A stretch of 64,000 nucleotides of DNA from Leptolyngbya sp. NIES-3755. Lineage in GTDB: Bacteria > Cyanobacteriota > Cyanobacteriia > Leptolyngbyales > Leptolyngbyaceae. Under the pieces are notes generated by a model. It did no database searches. It worked only from the letters and a program-made list of their open reading frames with translations, and was not told where the DNA came from. This document shows positions 9,074-18,648 of the stretch, one piece after another. Made by a program: the position numbers and the translations under genes. The DNA is taken from assembly GCA_001548435.1 (NCBI GenBank), contig AP017308.1:1869030-1933029 (forward strand), written 5' to 3'. Position 1 is the first letter of the stretch. Every line of letters starts with the position of its first letter.

Positions 9074-9754
9074 ATGCAATCGCAACCGACCGATCCTTCG
9101 GATTTCGCTAATTCTAATTTTGTTCGCCCGGATGCCGCTCATCCGAGTGGAACGTCTCATCAGCCTGTCGAGACTCTACTGAATGAGCCGACGATTTTCT
9201 CTAGTCAGTTTATTGACTGTATGGAGATGAATGCGGATGCCAAAACCGTGGCGCAGTACCTTGATGTGCATCAGGACTGGTTTCATCGTTGTGCTCATCC
9301 GATGCACGTGGAATCGATCGGGCAAAATAGCTACGCGCTAACCATTGGGCACTTCGGAGCATTTGGATATGATGTCGAGCCGAAGATTGGATTGGATCTA
9401 TTGCCGCAGCAAGAAGGCATTTATCGAATAGAGACGGTTCCGGTTCCAGGGGATCTGACTCAGGGATATGAGGTTGATTTCCAGGCTGCCCTAGAGTTGG
9501 TGGAACATCTGAGCCAGAGCAATCCCACCGCAAAAATGACTCAGGTGCAGTGGCAGCTTGATTTGAAGGTGTCGATTCAGTTTCCCCGATTTATTCATGC
9601 CCTGCCGGATTCGCTAATTCAGAAAACGGGCGATCGCATTCTTCGTCAAGTAGTTCGTCAAGTGTCGCGCCGTTTGACTCACAAGGTTCAGGAAGATTTT
9701 CATTCGTCTCGTGATTTATCGATCCCTAAGCGGACTCGTAAGAAGCTTCTATGA
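9074..9754 (+). CDS. DUF1997 family protein
   Basis: A 226-residue soluble protein whose central 160 residues match the DUF1997 pattern known from cyanobacteria and plastids, for example the WFHRCAHPMHVESIGQNSYALTIG region followed by FGAFGYDVEPKIGLDL. The first 40 residues look disordered. The C-terminal 40 residues are basic and helical, with the RQVVRQVSRRLTHKVQEDFH pattern of the family. Function is unknown. Its last 6 nt overlap the convergent 2H phosphoesterase gene. Confidence 0.8.
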   Translation: MQSQPTDPSDFANSNFVRPDAAHPSGTSHQPVETLLNEPTIFSSQFIDCMEMNADAKTVAQYLDVHQDWFHRCAHPMHVESIGQNSYALTIGHFGAFGYDVEPKIGLDLLPQQEGIYRIETVPVPGDLTQGYEVDFQAALELVEHLSQSNPTAKMTQVQWQLDLKVSIQFPRFIHALPDSLIQKTGDRILRQVVRQVSRRLTHKVQEDFHSSRDLSIPKRTRKKLL

Positions 9755-10228
9755 CGTGATTTCGCGCCAAGCTTCGATATCTTCACGGGTTTGGGGCTTG
9801 GTTGGAATCTCGATCGCAGTTAATCGATCGAAGTGAATGGCTTGATCTCGTAGTTGAATCTGTTTAGAAAGCGATCGCTGTTCCGCTTCGTTTAATCGTG
9901 CATAAATCAAACTCAAATGCGGATCAAGCGAATACGGTGAGCCGAAAAATGCTTGAATCGATTGGCTTAATTGCTCTAGTTGCAGATTCGAGACAAGCTG
10001 GATAAAGAGCGTTTTAGTGAATTGATTGGAATATCGAATACGATCGATTTCTAAAACGATCTCGATCGATGTCTGAGCAAATTCCAGGATTCGATCGTGT
10101 TCAAAATTACCGCTGTAAAGCGTCACGTGCGGCTGAAAGATTGGAGCATTGTAGCGTTGAGCAAGATCGTGAATTAGAGATTGATAAAAATCGCGATCGG
10201 ATGGAATCAGCCAAAATGCAACTTTCAT
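9749..10228 (-). CDS. 2H phosphoesterase (cyclic phosphodiesterase / 2'-5' RNA ligase-like)
   Basis: A 159-residue protein of the 2H superfamily. The two catalytic HxTx-type motifs are HVTLYSG (residues 34-40) and HLSLIYA in the second half, the second with Ser in place of Thr, as is common. Relatives hydrolyse cyclic phosphate ends such as ADP-ribose 1'',2''-cyclic phosphate or act in RNA-end metabolism. The gene lies downstream of gatB on the same strand, beyond a strong gatB terminator, so it probably has its own promoter. Confidence 0.82.
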   Translation of the reverse strand: MKVAFWLIPSDRDFYQSLIHDLAQRYNAPIFQPHVTLYSGNFEHDRILEFAQTSIEIVLEIDRIRYSNQFTKTLFIQLVSNLQLEQLSQSIQAFFGSPYSLDPHLSLIYARLNEAEQRSLSKQIQLRDQAIHFDRLTAIEIPTKPQTREDIEAWREITS

Positions 10229-10234
10229 GAGATT

Positions 10235-10263
10235 AAAAATGGGTTGAGTAGAACACCCAACCC
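10235..10263 (-). terminator. Intrinsic terminator of gatB
   Basis: Read on the minus strand, a GGGTTG stem pairs with CAACCC (10258-10263 with 10241-10246) and is followed by ATTTTT. It begins 8 nt after the gatB stop codon. Confidence 0.8.
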
Positions 10264-10270
10264 GATCGCT

Positions 10271-11779
10271 TTAACCGTTCAATTTCTTCGCTAACAATTG
10301 GTTTGTAAGTTTGGGATCTGCCCGTCCTCCGGTTTCTTTCATCACTTTACCGACAAAGAATCCCAGGAGTTTGGTTTTCCCTGCTCGGTACTGTTCTAGC
10401 TCGGTTGGATTGGCAGCAAGAACGGCATCGATCGCAGACTCGATCGCGCCCGCATCGGAAATTTGAATCAAGCCTTTCTTCTCGATCAACTCCTTCGCTG
10501 ATCCGCCTGTTTGCAGCAATTCTGGTAAGACATCCTTCCCGATCTTGTTGCTGATCGTGCCGTCTTCGATTAATCCAATCAGTTCTGCCAACGTTTCGGG
10601 CTTGAGAGCCAATTGAGTGATACTCAGCTTCTCATTGTTCAAATAAGCGCTGATATCGCCCATAATCCAGTTTGCAGCCAGCTTCGGATTGGCTTTCGCA
10701 GCGATCGTCGCTTCAAAGTATTCAGCAATGGCTCGATCGTCGGTCAAAATTCGCGCATCGTAAGGAGATAAACCTAGCTCTCCTTCGTAGCGATGACGCT
10801 TTTGGTAAGGCAATTCTGGAAGTTGCAATCGCCATTCTTCTAATTGTTCTGGAGCAACCTCGATCGGTCCCAAATCTGGTTCAGGAAAATAACGATAATC
10901 GCTCGATCCTTCTTTGATTCGCATACTGATCGTGCGTTGCGCTCCTTCTTCCCAGAGGCGCGTTTCTTGAATGATTTTTTCGCCATTCTCGATCGCTGCG
11001 GTTTGCCGTTCGATCTCGTAGTCGATCGCTTTTTGGATCGCGCTAAACGAGTTCATATTTTTGATTTCGACCTTGACACCGAATTCTTCTTGCCCAACTG
11101 GACGGACTGAGACATTGACATCACAGCGGAGTGAGCCTTCTTGCATGTTGCCGTCACTCACACCCAAGTAGAGCATGATTCGACGCAACTCTTGAGCATA
11201 CTCAGCGGCTTCCTGTCCGGTTCGCATATCCGGTTCTGACACGATTTCGCACAAAGGAACGCCAGCGCGGTTGTAATCGACCAGCGAATAAGTTGAGCCT
11301 GATAGTCGATCGCTGCCTCCATGCACGAGCTTTCCGGCATCTTCTTCCATGTGCAGGCGAGTGATACCGATGCGTTTCGTTCTGGCTTTGCCGTTTTCAT
11401 CCAACAAAGGCTTACCCTTATCGTCGGTGATTTCGATTTCGAGCCAACCGTGTTCAGCGATCGGTAAATCGTATTGCGAAATTTGGTAATTCTTCGGCAG
11501 ATCTGGATAGAAATATTGTTTGCGATCGAACTTACTATAAGGGGCAATTTGGCAATTCAACGCGAGTCCTGCCTTCACTGCATATTCCAATACCTTTTGA
11601 TTGAGAACAGGCAAGACTCCCGGCATTCCCATGCACACCGGATCAATATGGACATTCGGATCGGTCGTAAACTGGGTTGAGCTATCCGAAAAAATCTTCG
11701 TCTCGGTATTCAACTGACAGTGAGTTTCGAGACCGATAATCGCTTCGTACTGAGTTTTAGCGGGAGCAGCAGTAGTCAT
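10271..11779 (-). CDS. gatB: Asp-tRNA(Asn)/Glu-tRNA(Gln) amidotransferase subunit B
   Basis: A 502-residue, full-length GatB. The N-terminal part opens with [15 protein letters not shown] and includes [12 protein letters not shown] and [19 protein letters not shown]. The kinase-like catalytic core has [15 protein letters not shown] and [15 protein letters not shown]. The C-terminal YqeY-like helical domain ends in [13 protein letters not shown], which binds tRNA. With GatA and GatC it converts mischarged Glu-tRNA(Gln), and where needed Asp-tRNA(Asn), to the correct species. A terminator follows directly. Confidence 0.97.
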   Translation of the reverse strand: MTTAAPAKTQYEAIIGLETHCQLNTETKIFSDSSTQFTTDPNVHIDPVCMGMPGVLPVLNQKVLEYAVKAGLALNCQIAPYSKFDRKQYFYPDLPKNYQISQYDLPIAEHGWLEIEITDDKGKPLLDENGKARTKRIGITRLHMEEDAGKLVHGGSDRLSGSTYSLVDYNRAGVPLCEIVSEPDMRTGQEAAEYAQELRRIMLYLGVSDGNMQEGSLRCDVNVSVRPVGQEEFGVKVEIKNMNSFSAIQKAIDYEIERQTAAIENGEKIIQETRLWEEGAQRTISMRIKEGSSDYRYFPEPDLGPIEVAPEQLEEWRLQLPELPYQKRHRYEGELGLSPYDARILTDDRAIAEYFEATIAAKANPKLAANWIMGDISAYLNNEKLSITQLALKPETLAELIGLIEDGTISNKIGKDVLPELLQTGGSAKELIEKKGLIQISDAGAIESAIDAVLAANPTELEQYRAGKTKLLGFFVGKVMKETGGRADPKLTNQLLAKKLNG

Positions 11780-11979
11780 GAAATCTAATCGCCTATGAAA
11801 AAGCTGGACTCCATTTTAAAGGATCAAGGCAGAATGGGACTGCAACCCCTCAGATCGGATTCCTAGAATTCGGTTCAACCTGAGCTAAGATTGCTACACC
11901 GCCTGAAAAGATCGCGATCGTCTTACTGAATCTGCGTAACATTGTGAAAACTCCCCGATCGGGAACTGAGGAAGTTGGA

Positions 11980-13770
11980 ATGCTGGTCTGCCCTCAATGC
12001 CAATTTGAGAATCCAGAAGATCATAAGTTTTGTCAGAGTTGCGGAACTTCGCTCTTCGAGAAACCCTGTTCAAATTGTGGTGATCTGGTCGATTGGAGTG
12101 CGTACAAATGCTCAAATTGCGGAACGATCACAGGTACGATTCGATCGCTCTGGATGTCGAAACCGTCCGATGCACTCCAGATCGATCCCCGTTATCAAGT
12201 CCTCGAATCGTCTGGGGCACTCTGGCAAGTCCTCGATCGAGAACCCCTCAAACCCGCAATCATTGACACGCCACCGGATAGCGCCGTTCCCTATCTCGAA
12301 TTAGAGCCTTATTTACTCCAGATTTTGCCGCTGTTGTTGAATGCGTGGCAGGACGAAGACCGGGAAATTCTGATTCTCGAAGACCGATCGAATTTTACAA
12401 TTCTGAGCGACTTTCTCAAAACCAGTAAAAGCATTCCGCTGCTGCAAATTCTCCACTGGTTTTACGAAATGATTGATATTTGGGAAGTGCTGGAACCCTA
12501 CAACCTGTGTCACAGTCTAATAGAGTCCCGCAATTTGCGATTAGACGAGGATCAACTCCTGTGTTTAGAGCGATTGATTCCCCACCAAACCCCTGCGCCC
12601 ACGCTAAAAAACTTGGGTACAATCTGGCAAAACCTCCTTGCTCAACTGTCCCAAACGCAATCCGCATCTTTACATGTATTGATCGCGGATCTGCGGTCTG
12701 AATCTGTTTCCACCCTTGACGAACTCCGATCGCAACTGAAAGCGATCGCTCACGACGATACCCAATCCGACTTTACTGACTCTGAGATCATGTCTGACCC
12801 GCAATCGCCCGAAGATTTTCCCAGTGCTTCTATTCCCGAATCGTCCGCTGAAGAAGTGGTCACAGTTATTGCTGAACCGGATCACGACAGCGATGATATG
12901 CCCACGATCGTATTGCCGATGCAGTTGTTCAGTCTTGAAGATGCTGGACGGACGGATATTGGACGACAGCGCGATCATAATGAGGATTGTTTTGGGATTG
13001 ATACACAGATCGATAAAGTGCAGTCTCCTTCCAATCGCGTGATTCAGGCGCGAGGCTTGTATGTGCTCTGTGATGGAATGGGCGGTCATGCAGGTGGCGA
13101 AGTTGCTAGCCAAATGGCACTCGATACGCTGAGAACCTATTTTCGACAGTACTGGCGCGATATGGATGGGGGAATTCATCCCGCAAAGCTGCCTTCTGCT
13201 GATGTGATCCGGAGTGCAATTCAACAGGCGAATAAAGCCATTTACAACGTGAATCAGGAAGGACTGCGATCGGGCAGTGGCAGAATGGGAACAACCTTAG
13301 TAATGGTGCTCATCCACGATACTGAAGCGGCTATTGCTCATGTGGGAGATAGTCGCTTATATCGCTACACTCGCAAGCATGGATTGGAACAAGTAACGCT
13401 CGATCACGAGGTGGGACAGCGTGAAATTCTACGGGGTGTTGAGCCTGATATTGCTTATGGTCGTCCGGATGCTTACCAACTCACACAGGCATTGGGTCCG
13501 CGTGATGAGTACTTTGTGAATCCGGATGTGCAATTCTTTGAAATTAACGAAGATATGGTGCTGCTATTGGCATCGGATGGTTTAACTGATAATGATTTGC
13601 TTGAAACTTATTGGCAAAGTCATGTTGATCCGATGCTGAGTTCGCAAAACAATCTAGATCAAAGTGTGAGTAACTTGATCGATTTGGCGAATCAGTACAA
13701 CGGACATGACAACATTACTGCGATCGCAATTCGCGCCAAGGTGCGTCCGAATCTCGATCAGTTGAAGTAG
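11980..13770 (+). CDS. Zinc-ribbon PP2C-family protein serine/threonine phosphatase
   Basis: About 596 residues from the ATG at 11980. A GTG at 11944 could add 12 residues, but the protein begins naturally at MLVCPQCQFENPE. Two zinc ribbons (CPQC...CQSC, then CSNC...CSNC) open the protein. A middle part of about 250 residues has no recognised domain. The PP2C domain takes up the last 280 residues, with metal-binding motifs GRQRDHNEDCFGID, VLCDGMGGHAGGEVAS, GDSRLYRY and LLASDGLTDND. Such proteins reverse Ser/Thr phosphorylation and often pair with kinases like the one at 49890. It is convergent with the diguanylate cyclase gene, with only 2 nt between the stops. Confidence 0.92.
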   Translation: MLVCPQCQFENPEDHKFCQSCGTSLFEKPCSNCGDLVDWSAYKCSNCGTITGTIRSLWMSKPSDALQIDPRYQVLESSGALWQVLDREPLKPAIIDTPPDSAVPYLELEPYLLQILPLLLNAWQDEDREILILEDRSNFTILSDFLKTSKSIPLLQILHWFYEMIDIWEVLEPYNLCHSLIESRNLRLDEDQLLCLERLIPHQTPAPTLKNLGTIWQNLLAQLSQTQSASLHVLIADLRSESVSTLDELRSQLKAIAHDDTQSDFTDSEIMSDPQSPEDFPSASIPESSAEEVVTVIAEPDHDSDDMPTIVLPMQLFSLEDAGRTDIGRQRDHNEDCFGIDTQIDKVQSPSNRVIQARGLYVLCDGMGGHAGGEVASQMALDTLRTYFRQYWRDMDGGIHPAKLPSADVIRSAIQQANKAIYNVNQEGLRSGSGRMGTTLVMVLIHDTEAAIAHVGDSRLYRYTRKHGLEQVTLDHEVGQREILRGVEPDIAYGRPDAYQLTQALGPRDEYFVNPDVQFFEINEDMVLLLASDGLTDNDLLETYWQSHVDPMLSSQNNLDQSVSNLIDLANQYNGHDNITAIAIRAKVRPNLDQLK

Positions 13771-13772
13771 AA

Positions 13773-15701
13773 CTAAGCCATCCGAATGCGATCGCGTCCT
13801 GCCATCTTCGCCTGATAGAGAGCGCGATCGCAGTCCACTAGCAATTCTTCTGGTGACATCTCTTCGATTGGAATGACCGTGGAGATCCCAAAACTTGCCG
13901 TCACAATCTCGCACACTTGAGAGGCTGAATGGGGCAATTGTAAGCTCTGAATTGCTTTCTGAATCAGGGTTGCCACTTCTAGCGCACCATTGGGCGGCGT
14001 GTTCGGTAAGAGGATGGCAAATTCTTCACCTCCGTAGCGGGCAACTAAATCTGAAGAACGACGAACTGATTTGGCGATCGCAGTTGCGACTTTCTGCAAA
14101 CAATCATCGCCCATCTGATGTCCATACACATCGTTGTACTGCTTGAAATAGTCCACATCGCAGAGAATTAACGACAGGGGTAATCGCTCCCGTTTCATCG
14201 TGTGCCATTCTAAATCTAAGTATTCATCAAACCGACGACGATTTGAGATTTGAGTGAGACCGTCCAGATAGGCTAATCGTTGAAGTTCTTGATTGGCAGA
14301 TTGGAGGGCAAGTTCGGCGGCTCTGCGATGTTCGATTTCTTGTTCTAGCGCTAAGGTACGATCGCTGACTTTCTGTTCTAGCGATCGCGAATAATCCTCT
14401 AACTGTTGCCGGGAGTGTTGGATCTCTTCGCTCATGTGTGTGAATGAGTTCGCCAGTGTGGAGAGTTCCTGAATCTGCGTTTGTGGCACTTCAGAACTGA
14501 AATCTCCTTGAGTAATTCGCTGACTGGCTTCGCTTAATCCAATGATCGGTTTGACTAACCAATGACTGATGAGTGCATTGAGCAGAATTGCAATGAGTAA
14601 AGCGATCGCACAAATCCAGATCGTCGTTTCTGTGCTGGCGTTGACTCGCCCCATCACATCAGATTCGGGAACGACAATCACAATCAGCCAATCGAGTCCC
14701 GGTTGCAGCGAGAAAGGCAGAATTTGAACATAGTGAGTTTTTTGGTCGATCGTTAAGCGAAGTTTTTGACGCTGTTGAATCGTTGTGAAGCCATTGAACT
14801 GTGCAGTAATCGATCGGGCTGTGGATTGAATTAAGTAGGTTTGACTATCGAGTGCATTCACGCGCTGAGGGGTAGAACCGACTAATCGAAAGGGTGGCTC
14901 TTGGCTGGAACTCGCGACGAGTAAACCCGATCGTTCCATCAAAAAAATATTGCCAGTGGGACTAACGGGATTCTGCACAAGGAAGTTTTGAATGTCTCTT
15001 AGAGAGATATCGGTTCCAATTGCCCCCACTAAGGTTCCTTTTGGGTCGTAGAGCGGCTGACTGGCAGCGATAAAAATCGTTCCAGGAGTGAAACCGGGAT
15101 AAATGCTTGTCCAGGTCGATTGTTTTGCTGCGATCGCAGATTGATACCAAGGACGCGATCGCGGATCGTATTTTGGCTTTTCGATTTTGAGTTGCCGAGT
15201 GCGTTGTCCTTGAGCATCTGTAGCAAAATATGTGCCGAAATATTGTGTCGATCGATTGGACATCCAAATCTGCAAGTCCTCATCCTGTGTGGGTCGCCAA
15301 ATCCCAAGCGTGTCTCCCGTTTCAGTTCCTACAGTAATCCAAGCAAGATTGTTGAACAATTTCATTTGTTGCCAAAGATGTTGTTCTGCTTGTGGATTCG
15401 GTGAATTGAAGTTTAGGTTCAAATCTCCGCGACGAGTGGCATCGCTCACAAGCTGATTTACCAAAGGAGGAGAGGTGAGATAGTGGGTTAATTTCTGTTC
15501 AACGCGCTTGGAAACCGAATCCATCAGTTGATTGGTCAAATCTTCGATCGATTGCTGTCCATTCCGATAAGAAAGATAGCCTACCAAAGACACGATCGCG
15601 ACTACTTGCAGAATGAATGGAGCAATCAGCATCGTCGGAAGCGATACTTTGCCAGACGGCTTTTTCAGGTTGAATCTTTTTACGCGAATTTTCCAGAGCA
15701 T
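13773..15701 (-). CDS. Diguanylate cyclase with extracytoplasmic Cache sensor and HAMP
   Basis: A 642-residue membrane sensor. The first membrane helix is at about residues 22-45. A double-Cache-like extracytoplasmic domain follows, with the marker YDPRSRPWYQSA at 178-189. The second helix is at 359-382, then HAMP to about 435, a coiled coil to 475 and GGDEF to the end. The active site reads GGEEF (557-561). An inhibitory-site RxxD (548-551) lies five residues before it, so product inhibition by cyclic di-GMP is expected. Cache domains bind small ligands, but which one is unknown. There is no EAL domain. Confidence 0.93.
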   Translation of the reverse strand: MLWKIRVKRFNLKKPSGKVSLPTMLIAPFILQVVAIVSLVGYLSYRNGQQSIEDLTNQLMDSVSKRVEQKLTHYLTSPPLVNQLVSDATRRGDLNLNFNSPNPQAEQHLWQQMKLFNNLAWITVGTETGDTLGIWRPTQDEDLQIWMSNRSTQYFGTYFATDAQGQRTRQLKIEKPKYDPRSRPWYQSAIAAKQSTWTSIYPGFTPGTIFIAASQPLYDPKGTLVGAIGTDISLRDIQNFLVQNPVSPTGNIFLMERSGLLVASSSQEPPFRLVGSTPQRVNALDSQTYLIQSTARSITAQFNGFTTIQQRQKLRLTIDQKTHYVQILPFSLQPGLDWLIVIVVPESDVMGRVNASTETTIWICAIALLIAILLNALISHWLVKPIIGLSEASQRITQGDFSSEVPQTQIQELSTLANSFTHMSEEIQHSRQQLEDYSRSLEQKVSDRTLALEQEIEHRRAAELALQSANQELQRLAYLDGLTQISNRRRFDEYLDLEWHTMKRERLPLSLILCDVDYFKQYNDVYGHQMGDDCLQKVATAIAKSVRRSSDLVARYGGEEFAILLPNTPPNGALEVATLIQKAIQSLQLPHSASQVCEIVTASFGISTVIPIEEMSPEELLVDCDRALYQAKMAGRDRIRMA

Positions 15702-15798
15702 CGATCGTCACTTCACTCCAAGATGCCAGTATGCCATCGACTGGTTTGACGCGATCGACTTTTGCAGGTGGGTTAAGTCACATACTGATAAAGTCATC

Positions 15799-15824
15799 AA
15801 AAAACCGGGAGAAATCCCCCGGTT
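15799..15824 (-). terminator. Intrinsic terminator of the DUF4327-like gene
   Basis: On the minus strand, AACCGGG and CCCGGTT arms with an 8-nt loop are followed by a T run. It lies 8 nt downstream of the gene ending at 15832. Confidence 0.85.
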
Positions 15825-15831
15825 CAATGAA

Positions 15832-16059
15832 TTAATCTTCTTCCCAGCTATCTACTGCTAACAGTTCGCTGACCGGATCTTTCATGGAGAACTCAAAGGC
15901 TTCGAGTTCTTGCTTCCAATAGCTCCAATCATCGCCATACAGCAGCGCAATTTTCCAAAGACTATCATTAGGTTTGAGCAGTTTTGAGTCCACCAATTTT
16001 TGGACTTGACGCTGCAACTTTTCCATCGGATGGGCGACCTGTAGGTTCATACCATTCAT
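15832..16059 (-). CDS. Small DUF4327-like protein
   Basis: A 75-residue protein; the start could instead be the internal methionine 12 (MEKLQRQVQ). The spacing of its conserved-looking residues (QRQVQKLVDSKLL, then LYGDDWSYWKQELEAFEF, then DPVSELLAVDSWEED) resembles the short cyanobacterial DUF4327 family, whose function is unknown. This is a pattern judgement, not a search result. It is monocistronic, with its own downstream terminator. Confidence 0.65.
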   Translation of the reverse strand: MNGMNLQVAHPMEKLQRQVQKLVDSKLLKPNDSLWKIALLYGDDWSYWKQELEAFEFSMKDPVSELLAVDSWEED

Positions 16060-16261
16060 CTACCAAAATTTAGATTGTGAATTAATTGTGGGAATGTTTC
16101 TTGCAATCGACCGGATCGAACACATGTCACTGTGGAGGTGTCTGTCTCTTACGGTACTCTGCCGCTTCAGTTCCTAATGTTAGCGTACTTCTCTCTGTTT
16201 TTGACAAGTCGTTTCATCATTTCATTGATTCGGATTGCCGTACCTTGATCAGGATGAATTA

Positions 16262-16494
16262 TCACTCTATTTCTACATATTGAATCGATCGAATTACGTC
16301 AATCTTGAGGGACATTTCGTTGCTGATCTGAAAGCCGAGTTTTTGGTAGACGGGTTGCCCTGACTGAGAAGTATGGAGCAAGATTTGTGTACAGTCGAAA
16401 GATACTCGATCGCAGTTTGCATGAGTCGTGTTGCAATTCCTTGTCTTCGATATGTCGGTTCTACATAAAGCCCCCAAATAACAGTGCGAACACT
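16262..16494 (-). pseudogene. Remnant of a GNAT N-acetyltransferase
   Basis: Two minus-strand frames together encode the C-terminal half of a GNAT enzyme. The upstream frame, open from about 16494, reads VIWGLYVEPTYRRQGIATRL, with the acetyl-CoA-binding RRQGIA motif. The downstream frame reads SGQPVYQKLGFQISNEMSLK, the usual last strand of the fold. The frames switch near 16390-16410. An in-frame TAG sits directly upstream of the first part (16495-16497), and the N-terminal half is missing where the cimA 3' end begins. The gene is therefore both truncated and frameshifted. Confidence 0.75.
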
Positions 16495-16507
16495 CTATGG
16501 AGTTTAT

Positions 16508-18127
16508 TTAGCAGGGTTGCATTGTTCTGGCACAGTGCTGCAACAATAGCCCATACTCTAAACTTTCCACCACAGCTTGGTAAGATGCTTCCAGAATATT
16601 TCCTGAGACTCCCACAGTTGCCCAGCGTTGTACACCGTTACTTGACTCAACCAGGACACGAGTTTTAGCGGAAGTTCCAGCCGCACCGTCTAGAATTCGC
16701 ACCTTGTAATCAGTTAAATAGAAGGTTGCAATTTCAGGGTACGCATTAATCAGGGCTTTTCTGAGAGCGGCATCTAACGCAGAAACAGGTCCATTACCTT
16801 CAGCCGCTTCGAGAATTTCCTGATGTGCGATCGCAACTTTCACCGTGGCAAGCGATCGCGCTCGTCCACAATAGCTACGAGCCGGGACAGGTTCAGCCAT
16901 CATGTCGTAATGCACTTGGAAACCGCGCACTTCAAACGGAGCAATTCTCTCTCCCAACGCTTCTCGGATTAACAGTTCAAAACTTGCTTCTGCGGCTTCA
17001 AACTGATAGCCATCTTGCTCTAGATGTTTGAGCGATTCCAAAATCTGCCGACAGGTTGGATCGTGCTTATCGAGATTGAAACCGAGCGATCGAGCTTTTG
17101 CCAGAATATTACTCATTCCGGACTGTTCCGAAATCACAATGCGCCGATTGTTCCCAACTAGCTCTGGCTGCAAATGCTCATAAGTGATCGGATTGCGCTG
17201 AACGGCTGAAACATGTAGCCCTCCTTTGTGAGCAAATGCAGACAATCCGACAAACGGAGCATGATCATCGGGGGCAAGATTCGCGACTTCGCTGACAATT
17301 CGGCTGACTTGGGTTAGGGTTGCTAATTGCTCACTCGGTAAACACTGATAGCCCAGTTTCAATTGCAGATTGGGAATGACAGAGCAAAGATTTGCATTTC
17401 CGCAGCGTTCCCCGTAACCATTGATCGTGCCTTGAACCATTGTGGCTCCAGCATTCACAGCGGAGATCGCATTGGCAACGGCTAATTCACAATCATTGTG
17501 CGTGTGAATGCCAATTTGAGTTGAAGGAACAGTTTCGATGACTTCACGAACAATTCGATCGACTTCATGCGGTAATGTTCCACCATTGGTATCGCAAAGT
17601 GTGATCCAGTCTGCGCCCGCTGAAATTGCTGCTTCTAAAGTCTTCAGTGCATACTCTGGATTGTGCTTGTAGCCATCGAACCAATGTTCAGCATCGTAAA
17701 TGATTCGTCGATCGTGCTGTCTGAGATAAGCGATCGTATCCCCAATCATTGCCAAATTTTCATCCAGCGTCGTTTGGAGTCCTTCAGTCACGTGCAAATC
17801 CCAGGACTTTCCAACGATCGTGATCCAGGTTGTTCCCGCTGCCAAAATCGGTTGCAACATTGGATCAGTCGCGGCAGTTTTCCCTGGACGACGAGTGAAG
17901 CAGAACGCGACAATTTCCGCTTGGCTCAAAGGTTGCTCTTTCAGATGCCAGAAAAACTGCACATCTTTGGGATTTGCTCCGGGCCAGCCGCCTTCAATAA
18001 ACGGAATGCCCAACTGGTCTAGCTGACGTGCGATCCGAACTTTGTCTTCAACCGAGAAAGAAATGCCTTCACGTTGAGCGCCATCTCGCAGTGTTGTATC
18101 GTAAATTGACAAAAATATTGGAGCCAT
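16508..18127 (-). CDS. cimA: Citramalate synthase
   Basis: A 539-residue protein of the 2-isopropylmalate/homocitrate/citramalate synthase family. The catalytic opening is IYDTTLRDGAQREG, metal ligands are in IGIHTHNDCELAVANA, and the glycine-rich NGYGERCGNANL motif follows. The length and the FIEGGWPGANPKD substrate-loop sequence match the TIGR00977 citramalate-synthase branch rather than LeuA. It condenses pyruvate with acetyl-CoA to (R)-citramalate, the threonine-independent entry to isoleucine. The C-terminal LeuA-dimer-type regulatory domain is present, so isoleucine feedback is plausible. Confidence 0.92.
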   Translation of the reverse strand: MAPIFLSIYDTTLRDGAQREGISFSVEDKVRIARQLDQLGIPFIEGGWPGANPKDVQFFWHLKEQPLSQAEIVAFCFTRRPGKTAATDPMLQPILAAGTTWITIVGKSWDLHVTEGLQTTLDENLAMIGDTIAYLRQHDRRIIYDAEHWFDGYKHNPEYALKTLEAAISAGADWITLCDTNGGTLPHEVDRIVREVIETVPSTQIGIHTHNDCELAVANAISAVNAGATMVQGTINGYGERCGNANLCSVIPNLQLKLGYQCLPSEQLATLTQVSRIVSEVANLAPDDHAPFVGLSAFAHKGGLHVSAVQRNPITYEHLQPELVGNNRRIVISEQSGMSNILAKARSLGFNLDKHDPTCRQILESLKHLEQDGYQFEAAEASFELLIREALGERIAPFEVRGFQVHYDMMAEPVPARSYCGRARSLATVKVAIAHQEILEAAEGNGPVSALDAALRKALINAYPEIATFYLTDYKVRILDGAAGTSAKTRVLVESSNGVQRWATVGVSGNILEASYQAVVESLEYGLLLQHCARTMQPC

Positions 18128-18239
18128 GATGCGATTGACTCTAAAGCTTTATTGTAGAAATTAAGACAGTCTTTCATTGTGAAAGATTGAGGGAACCGAT
18201 ACGATCGCTATTCGCAATTCGTAACGATGAGGTGCAGGA

Positions 18240-18578
18240 ATGCCGACAATTACAGCCCAGGGAAGAACGATCGACTGTGAATCGGGTGCGAATTTACGTC
18301 AGGTTTTGCTGAAAAATGGAATCGATTTGTACAACGGCGGTTCAACCGTGATTAACTGTCGCGGGATTGGTACTTGCGGTACTTGTTCCGTCGAAATCGA
18401 AGGCGATGTTTCTGAAATGGACTGGCGCGAAAAGGCACGACTCTCTTTGCCACCGCACAACCCAGAAAAATCTCGCCGTTTAGCCTGCCAGGTGCGCGTT
18501 TTAGGAGATATTCGCGTGACAAAACATGGAGGATTTTGGGGACAAGAGGACACAGTACAGTGGAAACCTGAAACCTAA
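18240..18578 (+). CDS. 2Fe-2S ferredoxin-like protein
   Basis: A 112-residue protein with a plant-type [2Fe-2S] binding pattern. Cys40, Cys46, Cys49 and Cys83 lie in NCRGIGTCGTCSV and RRLACQV. The C-terminal extension of 25 residues (VTKHGGFWGQEDTVQW) differs from photosynthetic ferredoxin PetF. Such proteins carry single electrons, but the partner is unknown. A single-helix low-complexity protein follows 70 nt downstream on the same strand. Confidence 0.85.
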   Translation: MPTITAQGRTIDCESGANLRQVLLKNGIDLYNGGSTVINCRGIGTCGTCSVEIEGDVSEMDWREKARLSLPPHNPEKSRRLACQVRVLGDIRVTKHGGFWGQEDTVQWKPET

Positions 18579-18648
18579 TCGGTATACTTGACGAAAAAGG
18601 CGATCTTATCGGGCTTTCTAACATCAGAACGTTATCAGGCAAACTGTT

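Noticed and set aside
12670..13224. 184-codon minus-strand frame inside the PP2C gene
   Set aside because: It lies wholly inside a well-supported phosphatase gene and its translation has no family features.
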